From Candidatus Kapaibacterium sp. (lineage in GTDB: Bacteria > Bacteroidota > Ignavibacteria > Kapaibacteriales > WFXC01): 34,557 nt of DNA. The notes below the pieces were generated by a model. That model was given only the letters and a program-made list of their open reading frames with translations, did not search any database and was not told where the DNA came from. The stretch lies in the NCBI GenBank assembly GCA_026996895.1, contig JALWJX010000105.1:1-34557 (forward strand). The letters run 5' to 3'. Position 1 is the first letter of the stretch; every line of letters starts with the position of its first letter. This document shows, piece by piece, positions 1 to 10,288 of this stretch. A program made the translations under genes and the position numbers.

Positions 1-20
1 AATGTTTTCAGTTTCATCAT
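1..20 (-). CDS. Partial gene: N-terminal start of a leftward gene
   Basis: The first 20 bases, read on the minus strand, give MMKLKT before the window ends. Two tandem ATG codons (20-18 and 17-15) follow an AGGA ribosome binding site about 8 nt upstream. A consensus promoter lies about 45 nt further upstream. The basic start with K-L-K could begin a signal peptide, but six residues allow no functional call. Confidence 0.5.
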
Positions 21-64
21 TTTCCAGATCCTGAAATTGTGAAACTCACTATTCAAGGATGGAG

Positions 65-95
65 CAAATATACAAAAAATTCCGGACACAGGCAA
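65..95 (-). promoter_or_regulatory. Bacteroidota-type promoter for the left-edge gene
   Basis: On the minus strand a TTG (95-93) is followed by exactly 20 nt and then TATATTTG (72-65), matching the Bacteroidota -33/-7 pattern TTG-N19-21-TAnnTTTG. Transcription would start near position 58 and run left into the partial gene at 1-20. It lies beyond the stem-loops that follow pnp, so the left gene probably has its own transcription unit. Confidence 0.7.
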
Positions 96-111
96 GACCA
101 TCGAAGAGGAT

Positions 112-169
112 CCGGGAGCGCACATTTCAGTGTGCATTCACCGGGAACGCACCCTTTAGGGTGCACTTT
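112..169. repeat. Two tandem 29-nt stem-loop units downstream of pnp
   Basis: Units 112-140 and 141-169 are adjacent, each 29 nt, each starting CCGGGA, and match at 21 of 29 positions. Each folds into a 6-bp stem with a 4-nt loop (TTCA or TTTA): stem arms 120-125/130-135 and 149-154/159-164. The substitutions keep pairing: an A-T pair in the first becomes C-G in the second, and T-G becomes C-G. No T-tract follows on either strand, so this is not a standard terminator. It resembles REP-type palindromic repeats or a 3' mRNA stabiliser for pnp. Confidence 0.6.
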
Positions 170-173
170 CTTT

Positions 174-202
174 GCCGACCACAGTCGGCGCTTCCAGCCG
201 AC
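174..202. repeat. Alternative stem-loops built on three GCCGAC/GTCGGC arms
   Basis: GCCGAC (174-179), GTCGGC (184-189) and GCCGAC (197-202) follow one another. The middle arm can pair with the left arm (loop CACA) or with the right arm (7-nt loop), giving two exclusive hairpins. They lie between the pnp stop and the tandem hairpins at 112-169 and probably belong to the same palindromic cluster. An odd palindrome around 208-218 (CTACCTGGTAG) lies next to them. Confidence 0.5.
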
Positions 203-254
203 ACTGCCTACCTGGTAGCCGGGTATGGAGAATAGTTGTTGCGGGAGGAATCCC

Positions 255-2483
255 TTAGAATGGGAGATTCGGCTTGTTCCCCCGCGGTTTGCGGTGTTCG
301 GTGCCCCGCTGTTGCCGCGAGCGCGGAGGATTCCCACGCTGAGGACGTCCTCCTCGGTGCTGCTGCTCCGGCGGGGGCAACAGCTCCTTGCGGCTGAGTC
401 GGTACTTGCCGTCCTGCACCGCGATGAGCTTGACTTTGACTTTGTCCCCGACTGCCAGCACGTCGCCGATATTGTGGATGCGGCGGTAGTCGATCTGGGA
501 AATGTGGAGCAAACCGACCTTGTTGGGGAGAAATTCGACCAGTGCGCCCAGTCCTTCGCGAATTTCCCGTACCACGCCCTCATACACCTCGCCGACCTCT
601 GGCTTTTTCACCAGGTCCTTGATGATAGCTTCGGCTTTCTTTGCTGCTTCCTCGTTAGGCGCATAGATCAGGGCAACGCCTTCCTGCTCGATGAAGATCT
701 CCGTTCCAGTATCTTCTGCAATGGTACGAATCGTTGAACCACCCGGTCCGATCACCGCACCGATCATTTCGGGTGGGACAGGCACGCGCCAGATTCGGGG
801 AGCATACGGAGAAAGCTCCGGCCGTGGTGCTGCCAGTACGGCGTTCATTTTTTCCAGAATGAACAGCCGCCCTTGCCGAGCCTGTTCCAGCGCTTTGCGA
901 ATGATGTCGTATGAAATGCCCTGCACCTTAATGTCCATCTGGCATGCAGTGATCCCATCGGCTGTTCCCGCAACTTTAAAGTCCATATCGCCCAGCATAT
1001 CTTCATCGCCCAGAATGTCGCTGAGCACGGCGTAGCGACCATCTTCTTCGATGATCAAACCCATCGCAATGCCAGAAACAGGTTTGCGGATGGGAACCCC
1101 TGCATCCATCAGTGCTAAGGAGCCGGAGCATACCGTTGCCATTGAGGAAGAGCCATTGGACATCAGAATGTCCGAAACCACCCGGATGGTATACGGAAAT
1201 TCTTCCTCCGGTGGAATCACGTGTTCCAGAGCCCGTTCTGCCAGATAGCCGTGCCCAATTTCTCGACGTGAGGTTGCTCCCATTCGCCGAACTTCGTTGG
1301 TACTGTAGGGTGGGAAATTGTAGTGGAGCATAAAGCGCCGGGTATACGTTGGAAGTAATCCCTCGATGACCTGTTCATCGAATTTGGTACCCAGTGTTGC
1401 CGTTGCCAGACTCTGCGTTTCGCCACGAGTGAAGAGTGCAGAGCCGTGCGTTCGCGGCAACAATCCGACTTCGATGGTGATCGGTCGAATTTCGTCCAGC
1501 CGCCGCCCATCAATCCGGATGCCTTCGTCCAGAATTTTTCGGCGCATTTCCTCCCGCTCAATGTCGCTGACAACAGCGCTGATGATCCGGCTCAGGTTGA
1601 GATCCGCATACTCCGGATTCTCCGCAACAATGGGCTGCAGGTGTTCTTCTACCGCCTGCTTGAGCTGCTTGCGAAATTCGGAGCGTTCGGATTTGGTCGT
1701 CGGTTTACTGAGGAATTCCTGGATCTGCGGTTTGACAAACTGCTCAATTTCTGCCACCAGCGCTTCTGGATACACTGGTTCGGTGAACTCTTGCTTGGGT
1801 TTTCCGGCTTTTGCTACCAGTTCTCGCTGCAATGCGTTGAGGCGGCGGATGTGGTGATGGGCAAATTCCAGAGCAGCGACAAAATCTTCTTCAGAGACTT
1901 CTGAATAACTTCCTTCCACCATCACGATGGAATCGTCGATGCCAGCGACCACCATATCGAAATCCGAGTATTCCAGTTGGCTCACCCGCGGATTGATAAT
2001 CCATTCGCCTTCGACTCGCCCGACGCGAACTTCGGAAATGGGCCCATTGAACGGGATAGAGGAGAGCATTAACGCTGCTGATGCTCCCGTTGCTGCCAGC
2101 ACATCCGCATCAAATTCTTGATCGTGCGAAAACACCGTTGCGATGACCTGCGTTTCTTTCCGCCATCCTTTGGGAAACATTGGACGACAGGGGCGATCAA
2201 TCAGTCGGGCAGACAGGATTTCCTTGTCCGATGGTTTTGCTTCCCGTTTGAAAAAGCCTCCCGGAATTTTCCCAGCCGCCCCCATTTGCTCCCGGTAATC
2301 GACGGTCAGGGGGAGAAAATCCAGATCCATTTCGTTGCCAGAAACGGCTGTGACTAAGACCATCGTCCCTCCCTGCCGTACCATCACTGCTCCGTCTGCC
2401 AGGCGAGCAAAACGACCGGTTTCAATGGAAAATTCTACTTCATTTAGTTCGCACGATACAGTGTGAACACCTACGTCCTCCAT
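255..2483 (-). CDS. pnp: Polyribonucleotide nucleotidyltransferase (PNPase)
   Basis: PNPase degrades RNA 3' to 5' by phosphorolysis, releasing nucleoside diphosphates, and works in mRNA decay in the cytoplasm. The 742-residue protein has the full architecture: first RNase PH domain in the N-terminal 200 residues ([25 protein letters not shown]), a helical linker, second RNase PH domain from about residue 325 with the catalytic [14 protein letters not shown] stretch near 490-505, a KH domain near 565-590 ([13 protein letters not shown]) and an S1 domain near 632-690. The last 40 residues are rich in R, G, P and Q and look disordered. The start has a strong AAGGAG 4 nt upstream. It is the last gene of the rimP-to-pnp operon, 54 nt after rpsO, as commonly found beside S15. 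Confidence 0.98.
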   Translation of the reverse strand: MEDVGVHTVSCELNEVEFSIETGRFARLADGAVMVRQGGTMVLVTAVSGNEMDLDFLPLTVDYREQMGAAGKIPGGFFKREAKPSDKEILSARLIDRPCRPMFPKGWRKETQVIATVFSHDQEFDADVLAATGASAALMLSSIPFNGPISEVRVGRVEGEWIINPRVSQLEYSDFDMVVAGIDDSIVMVEGSYSEVSEEDFVAALEFAHHHIRRLNALQRELVAKAGKPKQEFTEPVYPEALVAEIEQFVKPQIQEFLSKPTTKSERSEFRKQLKQAVEEHLQPIVAENPEYADLNLSRIISAVVSDIEREEMRRKILDEGIRIDGRRLDEIRPITIEVGLLPRTHGSALFTRGETQSLATATLGTKFDEQVIEGLLPTYTRRFMLHYNFPPYSTNEVRRMGATSRREIGHGYLAERALEHVIPPEEEFPYTIRVVSDILMSNGSSSMATVCSGSLALMDAGVPIRKPVSGIAMGLIIEEDGRYAVLSDILGDEDMLGDMDFKVAGTADGITACQMDIKVQGISYDIIRKALEQARQGRLFILEKMNAVLAAPRPELSPYAPRIWRVPVPPEMIGAVIGPGGSTIRTIAEDTGTEIFIEQEGVALIYAPNEEAAKKAEAIIKDLVKKPEVGEVYEGVVREIREGLGALVEFLPNKVGLLHISQIDYRRIHNIGDVLAVGDKVKVKLIAVQDGKYRLSRKELLPPPEQQHRGGRPQRGNPPRSRQQRGTEHRKPRGNKPNLPF

Positions 2484-2537
2484 TCTGCTCCTTCCAGATT
2501 TATTTGTTGTACCTTCCTGTTGTCCGTCAGCAGCGCA

Positions 2538-2810
2538 TTAAAACGGGCGTCGGATGCCCAGCCGATCGCAGACATCCAGATATCGCTGGTAGTCGGTTCG
2601 GTAGAGATACCGAAGCAAACGGCGACGCTTGCCAACTAACAAAATCAGTCCTCGCCGGGAATGTTTATCCTTCGGGTGACGTTTCAGATGTTCGGTAATA
2701 TCAGTGATGCGTTCCGTCAAAATAGCAATTTGAGCGGCTGTATCGCCGGAATTTTTGGGATCGCCGCCAAATTGCTGGATCAACTCTGCTTTCCGCTCTT
2801 TGGTTACCAT
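2538..2810 (-). CDS. rpsO: 30S ribosomal protein S15
   Basis: S15 is a primary 16S rRNA-binding protein of the small-subunit platform. The 90-residue product has the family length and motifs: an N-terminal GDTAAQIAILTERI segment and the rRNA-binding HLKRHPKDKHSRRGL stretch, ending in LDVCDRLGIRRPF. It lies 28 nt downstream of ribF and 54 nt upstream of pnp, the usual rpsO-pnp pairing. In several bacteria S15 represses its own mRNA through a leader structure, but the short ribF-rpsO gap shows no obvious fold, so autoregulation is not supported here. Confidence 0.98.
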   Translation of the reverse strand: MVTKERKAELIQQFGGDPKNSGDTAAQIAILTERITDITEHLKRHPKDKHSRRGLILLVGKRRRLLRYLYRTDYQRYLDVCDRLGIRRPF

Positions 2811-2838
2811 TGCAACATCCTTTTGAGTTCAACTTCCT

Positions 2839-3801
2839 CTATGAATGATCAAGGGTTGCCTGCTGATACTGTGCGATTAACTCTTCGCATTGCATCCGAT
2901 CTTCGAACAGTTGCGAAAGGAACAAATCAACTGTGTCAAATTTCCGCTCCTCCCGCAAATATTGATGGAAGACCACACAAATGCGTTCGTCATACAAGTA
3001 CTCGTCGAAATTTAGAAAATGCACTTCTAACCGCGGATTAGAATCGTGTGTAAACGTTGGACGGGTGCCAATATTTGCCATTCCAAACACCTGACGTCCA
3101 CGGATTTGTGCGGATACGAAGTAGACGCCATTTTTCGGCAACAGCTTTTGCGGCTCCAGCGGTTCAATATTCGCCGTCGGGAAACCCAGCAGTTGACCCC
3201 GACCATCCCCGCGCACGACGGTTCCACATACGAAATACTCATATCCCAGCATTTGATTAGCTTCCGCAAGCTGCCCTTCCCGCAGCGCTTTGCGAATCCG
3301 GGTACTGCTGATTTTTTCTCCTCCTTCCATTACGGGCGGGACAGCGTCGACGGTGAAACCGTATTGCTTTCCTAATTGCTGGAGAAGCTGCACATTGCCC
3401 CGCCGCCCTTTGCCAAAGGAGTGGTCTGTACCAACGAAAATCCGGCATACCCCGATGGCATCAACCAAAAACTGTTTGACAAATTCCTCCGCTTCCAGCG
3501 CTGCTACTGTTTTATCAAAATGCACCACCAGGGTGTACTGTACTCCGAATTTTGCCAGAAGATCCAGCCGTTCTTCGATCGTGGTGAGCAGTTGAATGGG
3601 GGGACGGCGATCGCCAGCCAGAACCTGGCGCGGATGGGGATGGAAGGTTACTACCAGGTCACGACAATTGTCCTGCTGTGCCGCAATGAGCATATTCTGC
3701 AGAATCACCTGGTGTCCACGATGGACACCATCGAACGTACCGACACTTAAGACGGTATGGGGATCGCGCGGAACGTCCTGAACTCGCCAGAAGACCTTCA
3801 T
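2839..3801 (-). CDS. ribF: Bifunctional riboflavin kinase / FAD synthetase
   Basis: RibF converts riboflavin to FMN and then to FAD using ATP. The 320-residue protein carries the N-terminal adenylyltransferase module (SVGTFDGVHRGHQ near residue 20, HPHPRQVL near 55, GTDHSFGKGRRGN near 125) and the C-terminal riboflavin kinase module (GFPTANIEP and TRPTF, then LEVHFLNFDEYLY). Length is normal for the family. Its ATG overlaps the truB stop by ATGA, so the two are probably translationally coupled. The truB-ribF-rpsO order is common in bacteria. Confidence 0.97.
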   Translation of the reverse strand: MKVFWRVQDVPRDPHTVLSVGTFDGVHRGHQVILQNMLIAAQQDNCRDLVVTFHPHPRQVLAGDRRPPIQLLTTIEERLDLLAKFGVQYTLVVHFDKTVAALEAEEFVKQFLVDAIGVCRIFVGTDHSFGKGRRGNVQLLQQLGKQYGFTVDAVPPVMEGGEKISSTRIRKALREGQLAEANQMLGYEYFVCGTVVRGDGRGQLLGFPTANIEPLEPQKLLPKNGVYFVSAQIRGRQVFGMANIGTRPTFTHDSNPRLEVHFLNFDEYLYDERICVVFHQYLREERKFDTVDLFLSQLFEDRMQCEELIAQYQQATLDHS

Positions 3802-4529
3802 TCGCTGGGTACCTGTACCGTTTTTCCAACTCGCTGAGCAAGCTCCTCGGGCGAAAGTGCCATTGCGACGCGGTACGGTCCGATCGCAGTGCGTCGCAAT
3901 TGGTACAAATATCCGCCGGTACCCATTGCGCTGCCAATGTCGCGCGCCAGCGATCGGATGTACACTCCCTTACCACATCGAACTCGTAGATGAACCAGCG
4001 GGGGAGTTACCTCCAGAATGTCAATTGCGTAGATTTCCACTTCCCTGGGATCTAATTCCACCTTTTCTCCCTGCCGCACTCGGCGATAGCTTCTTTTGCC
4101 ACCCTGTTTGATCGCTGAATATGCTGGTGGAATCTGAAGAATTTTTCCCACAAACTGCTGAAGTACATCTTCCAGTTGTTTGCGATCGATGTGGTCGACA
4201 ACTGCGTGGATTTCTTCTGGCGCTTCTCGATCATCGGTGGCGGTTGTTGCCCCCAGCTTGATGACCGCTTCGTATTCCTTGGGTAGTTTCTGGAAAAAGG
4301 ATACGAATTTCGTAGCTTTGCCGACGCAGAGGATCAGCAATCCCGTGGCTAAAGGGTCCAGCGTTCCGGTATGACCGATTTTGTAAGCAGGGAAAAAGGG
4401 GCGAACAAATCGGATAACGTCATAGGATGTCCAGCGCAGTGGTTTATCGATGAGAATTTCTCCACCGATAGCCGGGAGCATACTGAGCCAATCCGAAAGG
4501 GATGAAGAGCGGGTCAAAATATTGAGCAT
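3798..4529 (-). CDS. truB: tRNA pseudouridine(55) synthase TruB
   Basis: TruB makes pseudouridine at position 55 in the T-loop of tRNAs. The protein has the opening GEILIDKPLRWTSYDV, the catalytic aspartate in GHTGTLDPLATGLLI, and the tRNA-binding ATKFVSFFQKLPKEYEA stretch. The preferred start is the ATG at 4529, because GAGG overlapping the rbfA stop lies just upstream, giving 243 residues. An in-frame ATG at 4553 would overlap rbfA and add eight residues. The stop overlaps the ribF start (ATGA). Confidence 0.95.
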   Translation of the reverse strand: MLNILTRSSSLSDWLSMLPAIGGEILIDKPLRWTSYDVIRFVRPFFPAYKIGHTGTLDPLATGLLILCVGKATKFVSFFQKLPKEYEAVIKLGATTATDDREAPEEIHAVVDHIDRKQLEDVLQQFVGKILQIPPAYSAIKQGGKRSYRRVRQGEKVELDPREVEIYAIDILEVTPPLVHLRVRCGKGVYIRSLARDIGSAMGTGGYLYQLRRTAIGPYRVAMALSPEELAQRVGKTVQVPSE

Positions 4530-4533
4530 TACC

Positions 4534-4914
4534 TCAGGTGGATTGCTGCTCATCCGTATTTTTGCCCTCTTGCCGTTCTTGCTCCAGTTGTTTGAGCAGT
4601 CGTTGAATTCGTTCCATATGATCCAAGGTATCATCCAGATAAAACTGCAAACGGGGGATTACTCGCATTCGCACTTGTGGCGCTAAGAGTCGGCGGAATT
4701 CTTTGGCATAGTGGTTCAGATACGTAATCACCCGCTCCGGATCACCATCAGCACCGTAGATGCTCACGTATACTTTGGCAACGCTGAGATCCGGGGACAT
4801 CCGCACGTGGGTTAATGTTACCAAACCATTGGTCACTTCGGAGGCTTTTGCTTCGACTGGTCCCGCCAGAATTTCCCGAAGTAGATGTGCCACACGTTCC
4901 GGTCGATATCCCAT
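4534..4914 (-). CDS. rbfA: Ribosome-binding factor A
   Basis: RbfA is a small KH-fold protein that assists late maturation of the 30S subunit and 5' end processing of 16S rRNA. The 126-residue product has typical family features: YRPERVAHLLREILA at the start, a central VTLTHVRMSPDLSVAKVYVS strand-helix stretch, and RMRVIPRLQFYLDDTLDHMERI near the C-terminus. A charged tail rich in Q, E and K follows. It lies 18 nt after infB, and its stop overlaps the truB ribosome binding site. Confidence 0.96.
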   Translation of the reverse strand: MGYRPERVAHLLREILAGPVEAKASEVTNGLVTLTHVRMSPDLSVAKVYVSIYGADGDPERVITYLNHYAKEFRRLLAPQVRMRVIPRLQFYLDDTLDHMERIQRLLKQLEQERQEGKNTDEQQST

Positions 4915-4932
4915 CGCATATCGAGAGCGTTT

Positions 4933-7900
4933 TTATGACGTTGTTGTTTCCAGTACGCGCTGGACTTCCACGATTTGTACTGCCTCAATGATGTCTCCAA
5001 CCTGAATATCATTGAAACTTTCCAGCAGGATACCGCACTCGTATCCTGCTTTCACTTCGCGGACATCGTCTTTATGACGGCGCAGAGAGCGGATTTTCCC
5101 TTCGAAAATTTCGATCCCGTCCCGAATAACGCGCACGGTATCATTGCGGTGGATCACGCCTTCCTGCACATAGCAGCCGGCAACGGTTCCCACTTTCCGA
5201 ATGCGGAAGATTTCCCGAACCTCAGCAATGCCCACCACTTCCTCCCGCTGTTCTGGCTGGAGCATCCCCTGCAGGGCTTTCTTCACATCGTCCACGCATT
5301 CATAGATCACTCGATAAATCCGGATTTCAACGCCTTCGCGTTCTGCTGCTTGCTTGGCAGCCGAGGTGGGGCGGACGTGGAAACCGATCACAATTGCGTT
5401 GGAGGCGGCAGCCAGCATTACGTCCGATTCGGAGATTGCACCGATACCTTTGTGGATAACATTGACAGCAACTTCCGGAGTGGAGAGTTTGTACAGAGCT
5501 TCGGTCAGTGCTTCCAGGGAGCCAACCACATCGGCTTTGAGTACGATGGGCAATTCTTTGACGGCGTGTTCCTGGATCAGAGAAGAGAGATTTTCCAGAC
5601 TCATTTGTCGGCGGCGATGGAGCAGCTTTTCACGCTTGAGAATTTGCCGCTGCCGGGCAATTTCCCGCGCTTTGCTTTCCGTGTCAACAACAACAAAACT
5701 ATCCCCTGCTTCTGGCACCTCGTTGAAACCCAGCACCTGCACAGGAGTTGCCGGGGTTGCTTCTTTGACCCGGTGACCGCGTTCATCGAGCATCGCCCGG
5801 ACTCGACCAAAAGTGGAGCCGCAAACGAAGATATCACCTTCGTGCAGCGTTCCCTGTTGCACCAGAACCGTTGCGACCGGACCTTTGCCACGATCCAGTT
5901 TTGCTTCGATAACTGTTCCCCGTGCTTTTTTTCGAGGGTTTGCTTTGAGATCCTGTAATTCTGCCACCACCAGAATGGTTTCCAGTAATTGATCAACTCC
6001 CTGTCCGGTTTTTGCCGAAACTTCGACGCACGGGACATCACCGCCCCATTCTTCGACCAGCAGTCCTTTCTCCGCCAGTTGTTGCTTAATCAAATCGGGA
6101 TTGGCTTCGGGTTTGTCAATTTTATTGATCGCAACGATGATGGGAACGCCAGCAACCTGGGCGTGGCTAATTGCTTCTTCGGTCTGGGGCATCACGCGGT
6201 CATCAGCGGCAACGACCAGCACCACAATATCCGTCACCTGAGCGCCGCGTGCCCGCATCGCCGTGAATGCTTCGTGTCCCGGCGTGTCCAGAAATGTAAT
6301 GGCTTTATTCGGATCATCCGGGAGGGTGACTTTGTAAGCGCCGATGTGCTGGGTAATGCCACCGGCTTCGCCTGCTACAACGTTGGATTGTCGGATATAA
6401 TCCAGTAGTGAGGTTTTTCCGTGATCGACGTGTCCCATAATGGTAACGACCGGCGGACGAGGCTGGAGATCTTCGGGGCGATCCTCTTCGTCCTCTGTTA
6501 GAGCATCTTCCAGCGGCTCCTCAACAAACCGAACCTCAAATCCCATATCCTCAGCAATCAGCGAGATAATGTCCCGGTCTAACCGCTGGTTGATCGACAC
6601 GATAACTCCCAATTCCATACATTTGACAATGATCTGGTTGGGCGTAACGCCCAGAACATTGGCTAATTCAGCGACCGTGATAAACTCTGGAATTTCCACA
6701 ACTTTTTCCAGTTGCTGCAGCTCTTCCTGACGCTGCAATTCTTCTTGCTTTCGTTGCTGCTTCCGGAGTTTTCGCTGGCGTCGGCGCTCTTCCAGAGCCG
6801 TTTCGCCACCGCTCATTGCTTGAAGCGTCTTTTTCAGCGTTCGTTCAACATCTGCCTGATCGACCTGCTGCTTGCTCTTCTTGCGACGCTTGCGGAAGCG
6901 GACCGGTGGCGAAGCTTCGGCTAAGGCGTCCTGGGGTGACACTTCAGACGCTTCCAGCGTTTCGGTTTCTGGTTCGGGTTCTTCTTCTTTCGCCCGCCGT
7001 TGCTTTACTCCCTTTTCCGCTCGCTTTTTCCGCCCTTTTCGTTGTCCTCGCTCACCAGTATCCCATTCGTCCAGGTCAATGTGTCCCAAAATACGGAAGG
7101 TCGGAATGCCGCTTTCTGGCTCATCTTCTGCCTGCTCTTCCGGGGAAGTTGTATCTTCTGCACCGGCAGTTGGTGCTTCATCCCCTTCTTCGGATGGTGC
7201 CACCGCTCCCTGAGGAGCGGTCAGGACGATGTCTTCACCAAAGCCTTCAGCAGGTTGTAGCTTGATGGAGTCGGCAATGGTTAACGCTGTTTCCAGATCG
7301 GTGGTTTCGACGGGTTTTGTCTCCGGTGTCTGCTCCGCTGGCGGTGCTGTCGTCGCGGGTGTTTCAGCCACCAGTTCTTCAGCGGTGCCTTCCTTTGCCT
7401 CCACTGGTGCTTCCTGCTTTTCCGAAGGTGCGGATACTACCTGCTTGTGTTCTTCTTCTACTACCTGGGGTTTCTGTTTCCTTCCTTTCTTACGTCCTGC
7501 GCGCTTCCCTTTGGATCTGACTTCCTTTGTAGAAGAGGTCTTTTTCTTCTTGGGCTTCGGTTCCAGTGCTTCCAGATCGATTTTGCCGATGATCTTCGGT
7601 CCTACGAGCGTTTCAGTGGCTTCTTCCGAAGGTGCAGGTGACGGTGTAGACTCGGTTGCTGGTTGCGGAACTTCTTCTTGTTCTACCGGTGGAGAAGGTT
7701 CCGGCGGTGATGCAGTTGCTGACGCTTCTGCCCTTTCCTCAGTTACTGTTTCTGCTGCCTGTGCAGCTACGGATCCCACCAGCACTTCCTCCTGTACAGT
7801 CGCCTCTTCTGCCTCCTGTCGTAAGCGCTTGGCTTTTTTGAGATCAGTTTCGAAAGCTTCAGTGACCAATGCGACCATTTCCGGCGTCAAAACCGCCGTT

Positions 7901-8016
7901 GCTTTCTCCTCGATCTCGTAGCCCTTTTCTTTCAAAAACCGGACAATGGCGTCTTTACCGACATTCAACTGTGCTGCTATTTTAAAGAGCCGCACTTTTT
8001 TGCTTTTGGGAGCCAT
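4933..8016 (-). CDS. infB: Translation initiation factor IF-2
   Basis: IF-2 is the GTPase that places initiator fMet-tRNA on the 30S subunit and drives subunit joining. The ATG at 8016 is chosen because [20 protein letters not shown] is the conserved IF2 N-terminal module; the frame is open further upstream but overlaps nusA. The product is 1027 residues, long for the family. Residues about 70-440 are low-complexity, rich in E, A, P and K, and contain two related segments, [12 protein letters not shown] (141-152) and [12 protein letters not shown] (308-319), each followed by a Lys/Arg-rich stretch. A second IF2_N module spans about 446-500. The G domain starts at GHVDHGKT (528-535), with DTPGHEAF and NKID following, and the domain II to IV region completes the protein. 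The Shine-Dalgarno (AGGTG) lies very close to the ATG. Confidence 0.97.
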   Translation of the reverse strand: MAPKSKKVRLFKIAAQLNVGKDAIVRFLKEKGYEIEEKATAVLTPEMVALVTEAFETDLKKAKRLRQEAEEATVQEEVLVGSVAAQAAETVTEERAEASATASPPEPSPPVEQEEVPQPATESTPSPAPSEEATETLVGPKIIGKIDLEALEPKPKKKKTSSTKEVRSKGKRAGRKKGRKQKPQVVEEEHKQVVSAPSEKQEAPVEAKEGTAEELVAETPATTAPPAEQTPETKPVETTDLETALTIADSIKLQPAEGFGEDIVLTAPQGAVAPSEEGDEAPTAGAEDTTSPEEQAEDEPESGIPTFRILGHIDLDEWDTGERGQRKGRKKRAEKGVKQRRAKEEEPEPETETLEASEVSPQDALAEASPPVRFRKRRKKSKQQVDQADVERTLKKTLQAMSGGETALEERRRQRKLRKQQRKQEELQRQEELQQLEKVVEIPEFITVAELANVLGVTPNQIIVKCMELGVIVSINQRLDRDIISLIAEDMGFEVRFVEEPLEDALTEDEEDRPEDLQPRPPVVTIMGHVDHGKTSLLDYIRQSNVVAGEAGGITQHIGAYKVTLPDDPNKAITFLDTPGHEAFTAMRARGAQVTDIVVLVVAADDRVMPQTEEAISHAQVAGVPIIVAINKIDKPEANPDLIKQQLAEKGLLVEEWGGDVPCVEVSAKTGQGVDQLLETILVVAELQDLKANPRKKARGTVIEAKLDRGKGPVATVLVQQGTLHEGDIFVCGSTFGRVRAMLDERGHRVKEATPATPVQVLGFNEVPEAGDSFVVVDTESKAREIARQRQILKREKLLHRRRQMSLENLSSLIQEHAVKELPIVLKADVVGSLEALTEALYKLSTPEVAVNVIHKGIGAISESDVMLAAASNAIVIGFHVRPTSAAKQAAEREGVEIRIYRVIYECVDDVKKALQGMLQPEQREEVVGIAEVREIFRIRKVGTVAGCYVQEGVIHRNDTVRVIRDGIEIFEGKIRSLRRHKDDVREVKAGYECGILLESFNDIQVGDIIEAVQIVEVQRVLETTTS

Positions 8017-8059
8017 ACACCTGTACCATTTTTCTGTTGAAAAAACTTTTATGTCGTAT

Positions 8060-9760
8060 TTATGTCGTTGTTGCGTCGTTTCTACTTTCTTCGCTGGATG
8101 TAGACGATAATTGAGCGCTGGAATTCTGATCTGCTGCCATTTCTGGCTGCTGAATCGGTGCTTCCTCTCCTGCTGCAACGGTTGTGTCACTGGCTGTTTC
8201 CAGTGCTGAACTTTCCGTCGCTTCCGCAGCAGATACGTCACTCTTTTCCTCTTCCCCATTTGCTTCTACCGTCGATGGCTCGGCTGTGTCCGCAGCGGGA
8301 ATCTCCACAGCCGTTGCAGGCTCTGTTTCGCCGTCTTCAGATCCGGCGATAGGTGTTGCTGCTGCGGTTTCTGCAGCCTCATTTTCGGCGATGTTTTCTG
8401 CTGCTTGCGCTTCGCTCTGCGCTTGCAGTTTTTCTCGCATTGCCATAATCTCTTCCTGGGTGATGGCTTCGATGCGCTCGCGCATCTCTTCGGTTTCCTG
8501 CTCATCGAATTCGTCCAGCATAATCTGCCGAAGTTCCAGAAGGAAGCCTTTGTCCATACCGGGCAGCGCTAAGAGCATCACAGGATCGGCTGCTAAGAAT
8601 TCCCGAGCCGTGGTAATGCCCAGTTTCTCCAGCTCTTCGTAGAGACCAATGCCCAGTTCCTCCACAAATTCCTTCAGTTCTATGTCTTCCCCGATTTCTT
8701 TCACCACCTGGATTTCATAGCCGGTGAGTTGCACTGCCAATCGGATATTCTGTCCACCCCGTCCAATTGCCAGCGGGATCTGATCCTCGCTGACCACAAC
8801 AATAGCGGTCCGGGTTTCCGGGAATACCTGCACCTCCTTGATTTTCGCTGGTGCCAGCACGCGGGCAATAAATTCTCGAGGATCATCCGACCACTTGATC
8901 ACATCGATGTTTTCGTTATTGAGCTCTCGCACGATGGAATGGATCCGCACCCCTTTCATTCCAACACAGGCGCCAACGGGATCAATGCGCGGGTCGTGAG
9001 AATACACCGCCACTTTACTCCGCTCTCCGGGTTCTCGGGCAATGGCTTTGATCACAATGACGCCATCGTAAACTTCCGGGATTTCCAGTTCGAACAGTTT
9101 TGCCAGGAATTGGTTATCCGCTCTTGAGACGATAATCTCCGGTGCACCGCCACCGTGTCGGCGAACTTCTTTGACCAGAACGCGCACGCTTTCCCCTTTG
9201 CGATACCGCTCACCGGGAATTTGCTCTTCTCGCGGCATTCGGAGCTCTACCCCATTGTACAGCAACAGGACGTCGCTACGTCGTACCTGATAGACTTCTG
9301 CGAGGATAATATCATTGAGCCGCTGCTGAAATTCCTGGTAAATATGTTCACGTTCCACCTCGCGAATTTTGGATACCAGAATTTGCTGCGCCAGATGGAT
9401 CATTCGCCGCCCAAATACGTCGGCTAATTCCTGCAGGCTGATTTCCTCTACAAATTCATCCCCGACTTCGTATTCTTCGTCCATCAGGCGAGCTTCTTCC
9501 AGTGAAATTTGCGTGGTTGGATCTTCGACTTCTTCCACGATTTCCCGGATAACGTAGATTTCAATATCCCCCTTTTCCAGGTTGACCACGATGTCAAATT
9601 GCACATCCGGTCCGTACTTTTTCTTCACTAAGGTTGCAAACGTATCCCAGATGATGGCGTGCAGTTTCTCCTTGTCGATGTTGTGTGAGCGCGCCATCTC
9701 CATAAAAGCTTCAACGATCTGCTTTTTGTCTGGTCCCTTGGATTGTTTTTTCCTTGCCAT
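8060..9760 (-). CDS. nusA: Transcription termination/antitermination factor NusA
   Basis: NusA binds RNA polymerase and nascent RNA and modulates pausing, termination and antitermination. The 566-residue protein has an N-terminal polymerase-binding domain (about 1-145), an S1 domain (about 150-215), two KH domains ([19 protein letters not shown] near 260, and [17 protein letters not shown] near 330) and a helix-hairpin-helix-like segment near 370-425 ([17 protein letters not shown]). From about 440 it ends in a long Ala/Glu/Thr/Ser-rich tail that looks disordered. GGAG lies 6 nt upstream of the ATG. It sits 23 nt after rimP and 43 nt before infB, the conserved rimP-nusA-infB order. Confidence 0.97.
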   Translation of the reverse strand: MARKKQSKGPDKKQIVEAFMEMARSHNIDKEKLHAIIWDTFATLVKKKYGPDVQFDIVVNLEKGDIEIYVIREIVEEVEDPTTQISLEEARLMDEEYEVGDEFVEEISLQELADVFGRRMIHLAQQILVSKIREVEREHIYQEFQQRLNDIILAEVYQVRRSDVLLLYNGVELRMPREEQIPGERYRKGESVRVLVKEVRRHGGGAPEIIVSRADNQFLAKLFELEIPEVYDGVIVIKAIAREPGERSKVAVYSHDPRIDPVGACVGMKGVRIHSIVRELNNENIDVIKWSDDPREFIARVLAPAKIKEVQVFPETRTAIVVVSEDQIPLAIGRGGQNIRLAVQLTGYEIQVVKEIGEDIELKEFVEELGIGLYEELEKLGITTAREFLAADPVMLLALPGMDKGFLLELRQIMLDEFDEQETEEMRERIEAITQEEIMAMREKLQAQSEAQAAENIAENEAAETAAATPIAGSEDGETEPATAVEIPAADTAEPSTVEANGEEEKSDVSAAEATESSALETASDTTVAAGEEAPIQQPEMAADQNSSAQLSSTSSEESRNDATTT

Positions 9761-9783
9761 ATCAAACTCCGTCGTTTCGTTGT

Positions 9784-10242
9784 TTATACAAATTCGATTT
9801 GAATGATGCCGGATTCAATCGTTTCAAAAGCAATGGTTTCTTCTTGCTTGCTCCGCTGATCTTTCAACGTCAGCTTTGCATCATCAACGGCAACAATCCG
9901 CCCTTTGCGCTGTGTGCCGTCGATCAGCGTGAGCAGTACCGTTCGCCCAACGTGTTTTCGATATTGCCACGGAAATTGCAGCGGTCGATCCACGCCCGGC
10001 GATGAAACCGTCAGCCGATAATTGCCCGGTACAGCTTCCGCTTCCAGCAAATCTAACACTGCTTGCGTGATTTCCTGACACAGGGCAATGGTGACGCCGG
10101 TTTCGTTGTCTACAAAGACCTCGATTACCGGCTCGTGCCGATTGCCCCGAACCACAATTTCAATCACTTCTGCTCCTAAGGCTCGAACAATGCGATGGAT
10201 ACCACTTTGAACCGCCTCCGATAACACAATTGCTTCTTGCAT
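9784..10242 (-). CDS. rimP: Ribosome maturation factor RimP
   Basis: RimP assists 30S subunit maturation. The 152-residue product from the ATG at 10242 shows the family pattern: an N-terminal segment ending in VFVDNETGVTIALCQEIT, then NYRLTVSSPGVDRPL, and a C-terminal SH3-like part (GRTVLLTLIDGTQRKGRIV). The start is chosen for GGGAG 10 nt upstream and for family length. In-frame ATGs at 10266 and 10332 would put a terminator hairpin inside or directly before the coding sequence. It is the first gene of the large minus-strand operon, and its leader may control it. Confidence 0.93.
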   Translation of the reverse strand: MQEAIVLSEAVQSGIHRIVRALGAEVIEIVVRGNRHEPVIEVFVDNETGVTIALCQEITQAVLDLLEAEAVPGNYRLTVSSPGVDRPLQFPWQYRKHVGRTVLLTLIDGTQRKGRIVAVDDAKLTLKDQRSKQEETIAFETIESGIIQIEFV

Positions 10243-10252
10243 ATTCTGCTTA

Positions 10253-10288
10253 CTCCCAACAACCATAAAAAATGGGCTCCGTTGGGAG
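10253..10288 (-). promoter_or_regulatory. Alternative pairing that masks the rimP ribosome binding site
   Basis: CTCCCAAC (minus strand, 10288-10281) lies inside the terminator hairpin and is perfectly complementary over 8 bp to GTTGGGAG (10260-10253), which contains the rimP Shine-Dalgarno GGGAG. Terminator hairpin and this pairing exclude each other. Reading through the terminator could therefore still leave the rimP ribosome binding site covered. A switch function is inference from sequence; no ligand or protein partner is identifiable. Confidence 0.5.

Noticed and set aside
53-737. Long open frames overlapping the 3' end of pnp on both strands
   Set aside because: Their translations are low-information shadows of pnp and of the hairpin region, with no family motif and no start signal.
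7229-7921. 230-residue Ser/Ala-rich open frame on the plus strand inside infB
   Set aside because: It is the complement of the low-complexity Glu/Ala/Pro-rich region of IF-2, a typical source of false long frames.
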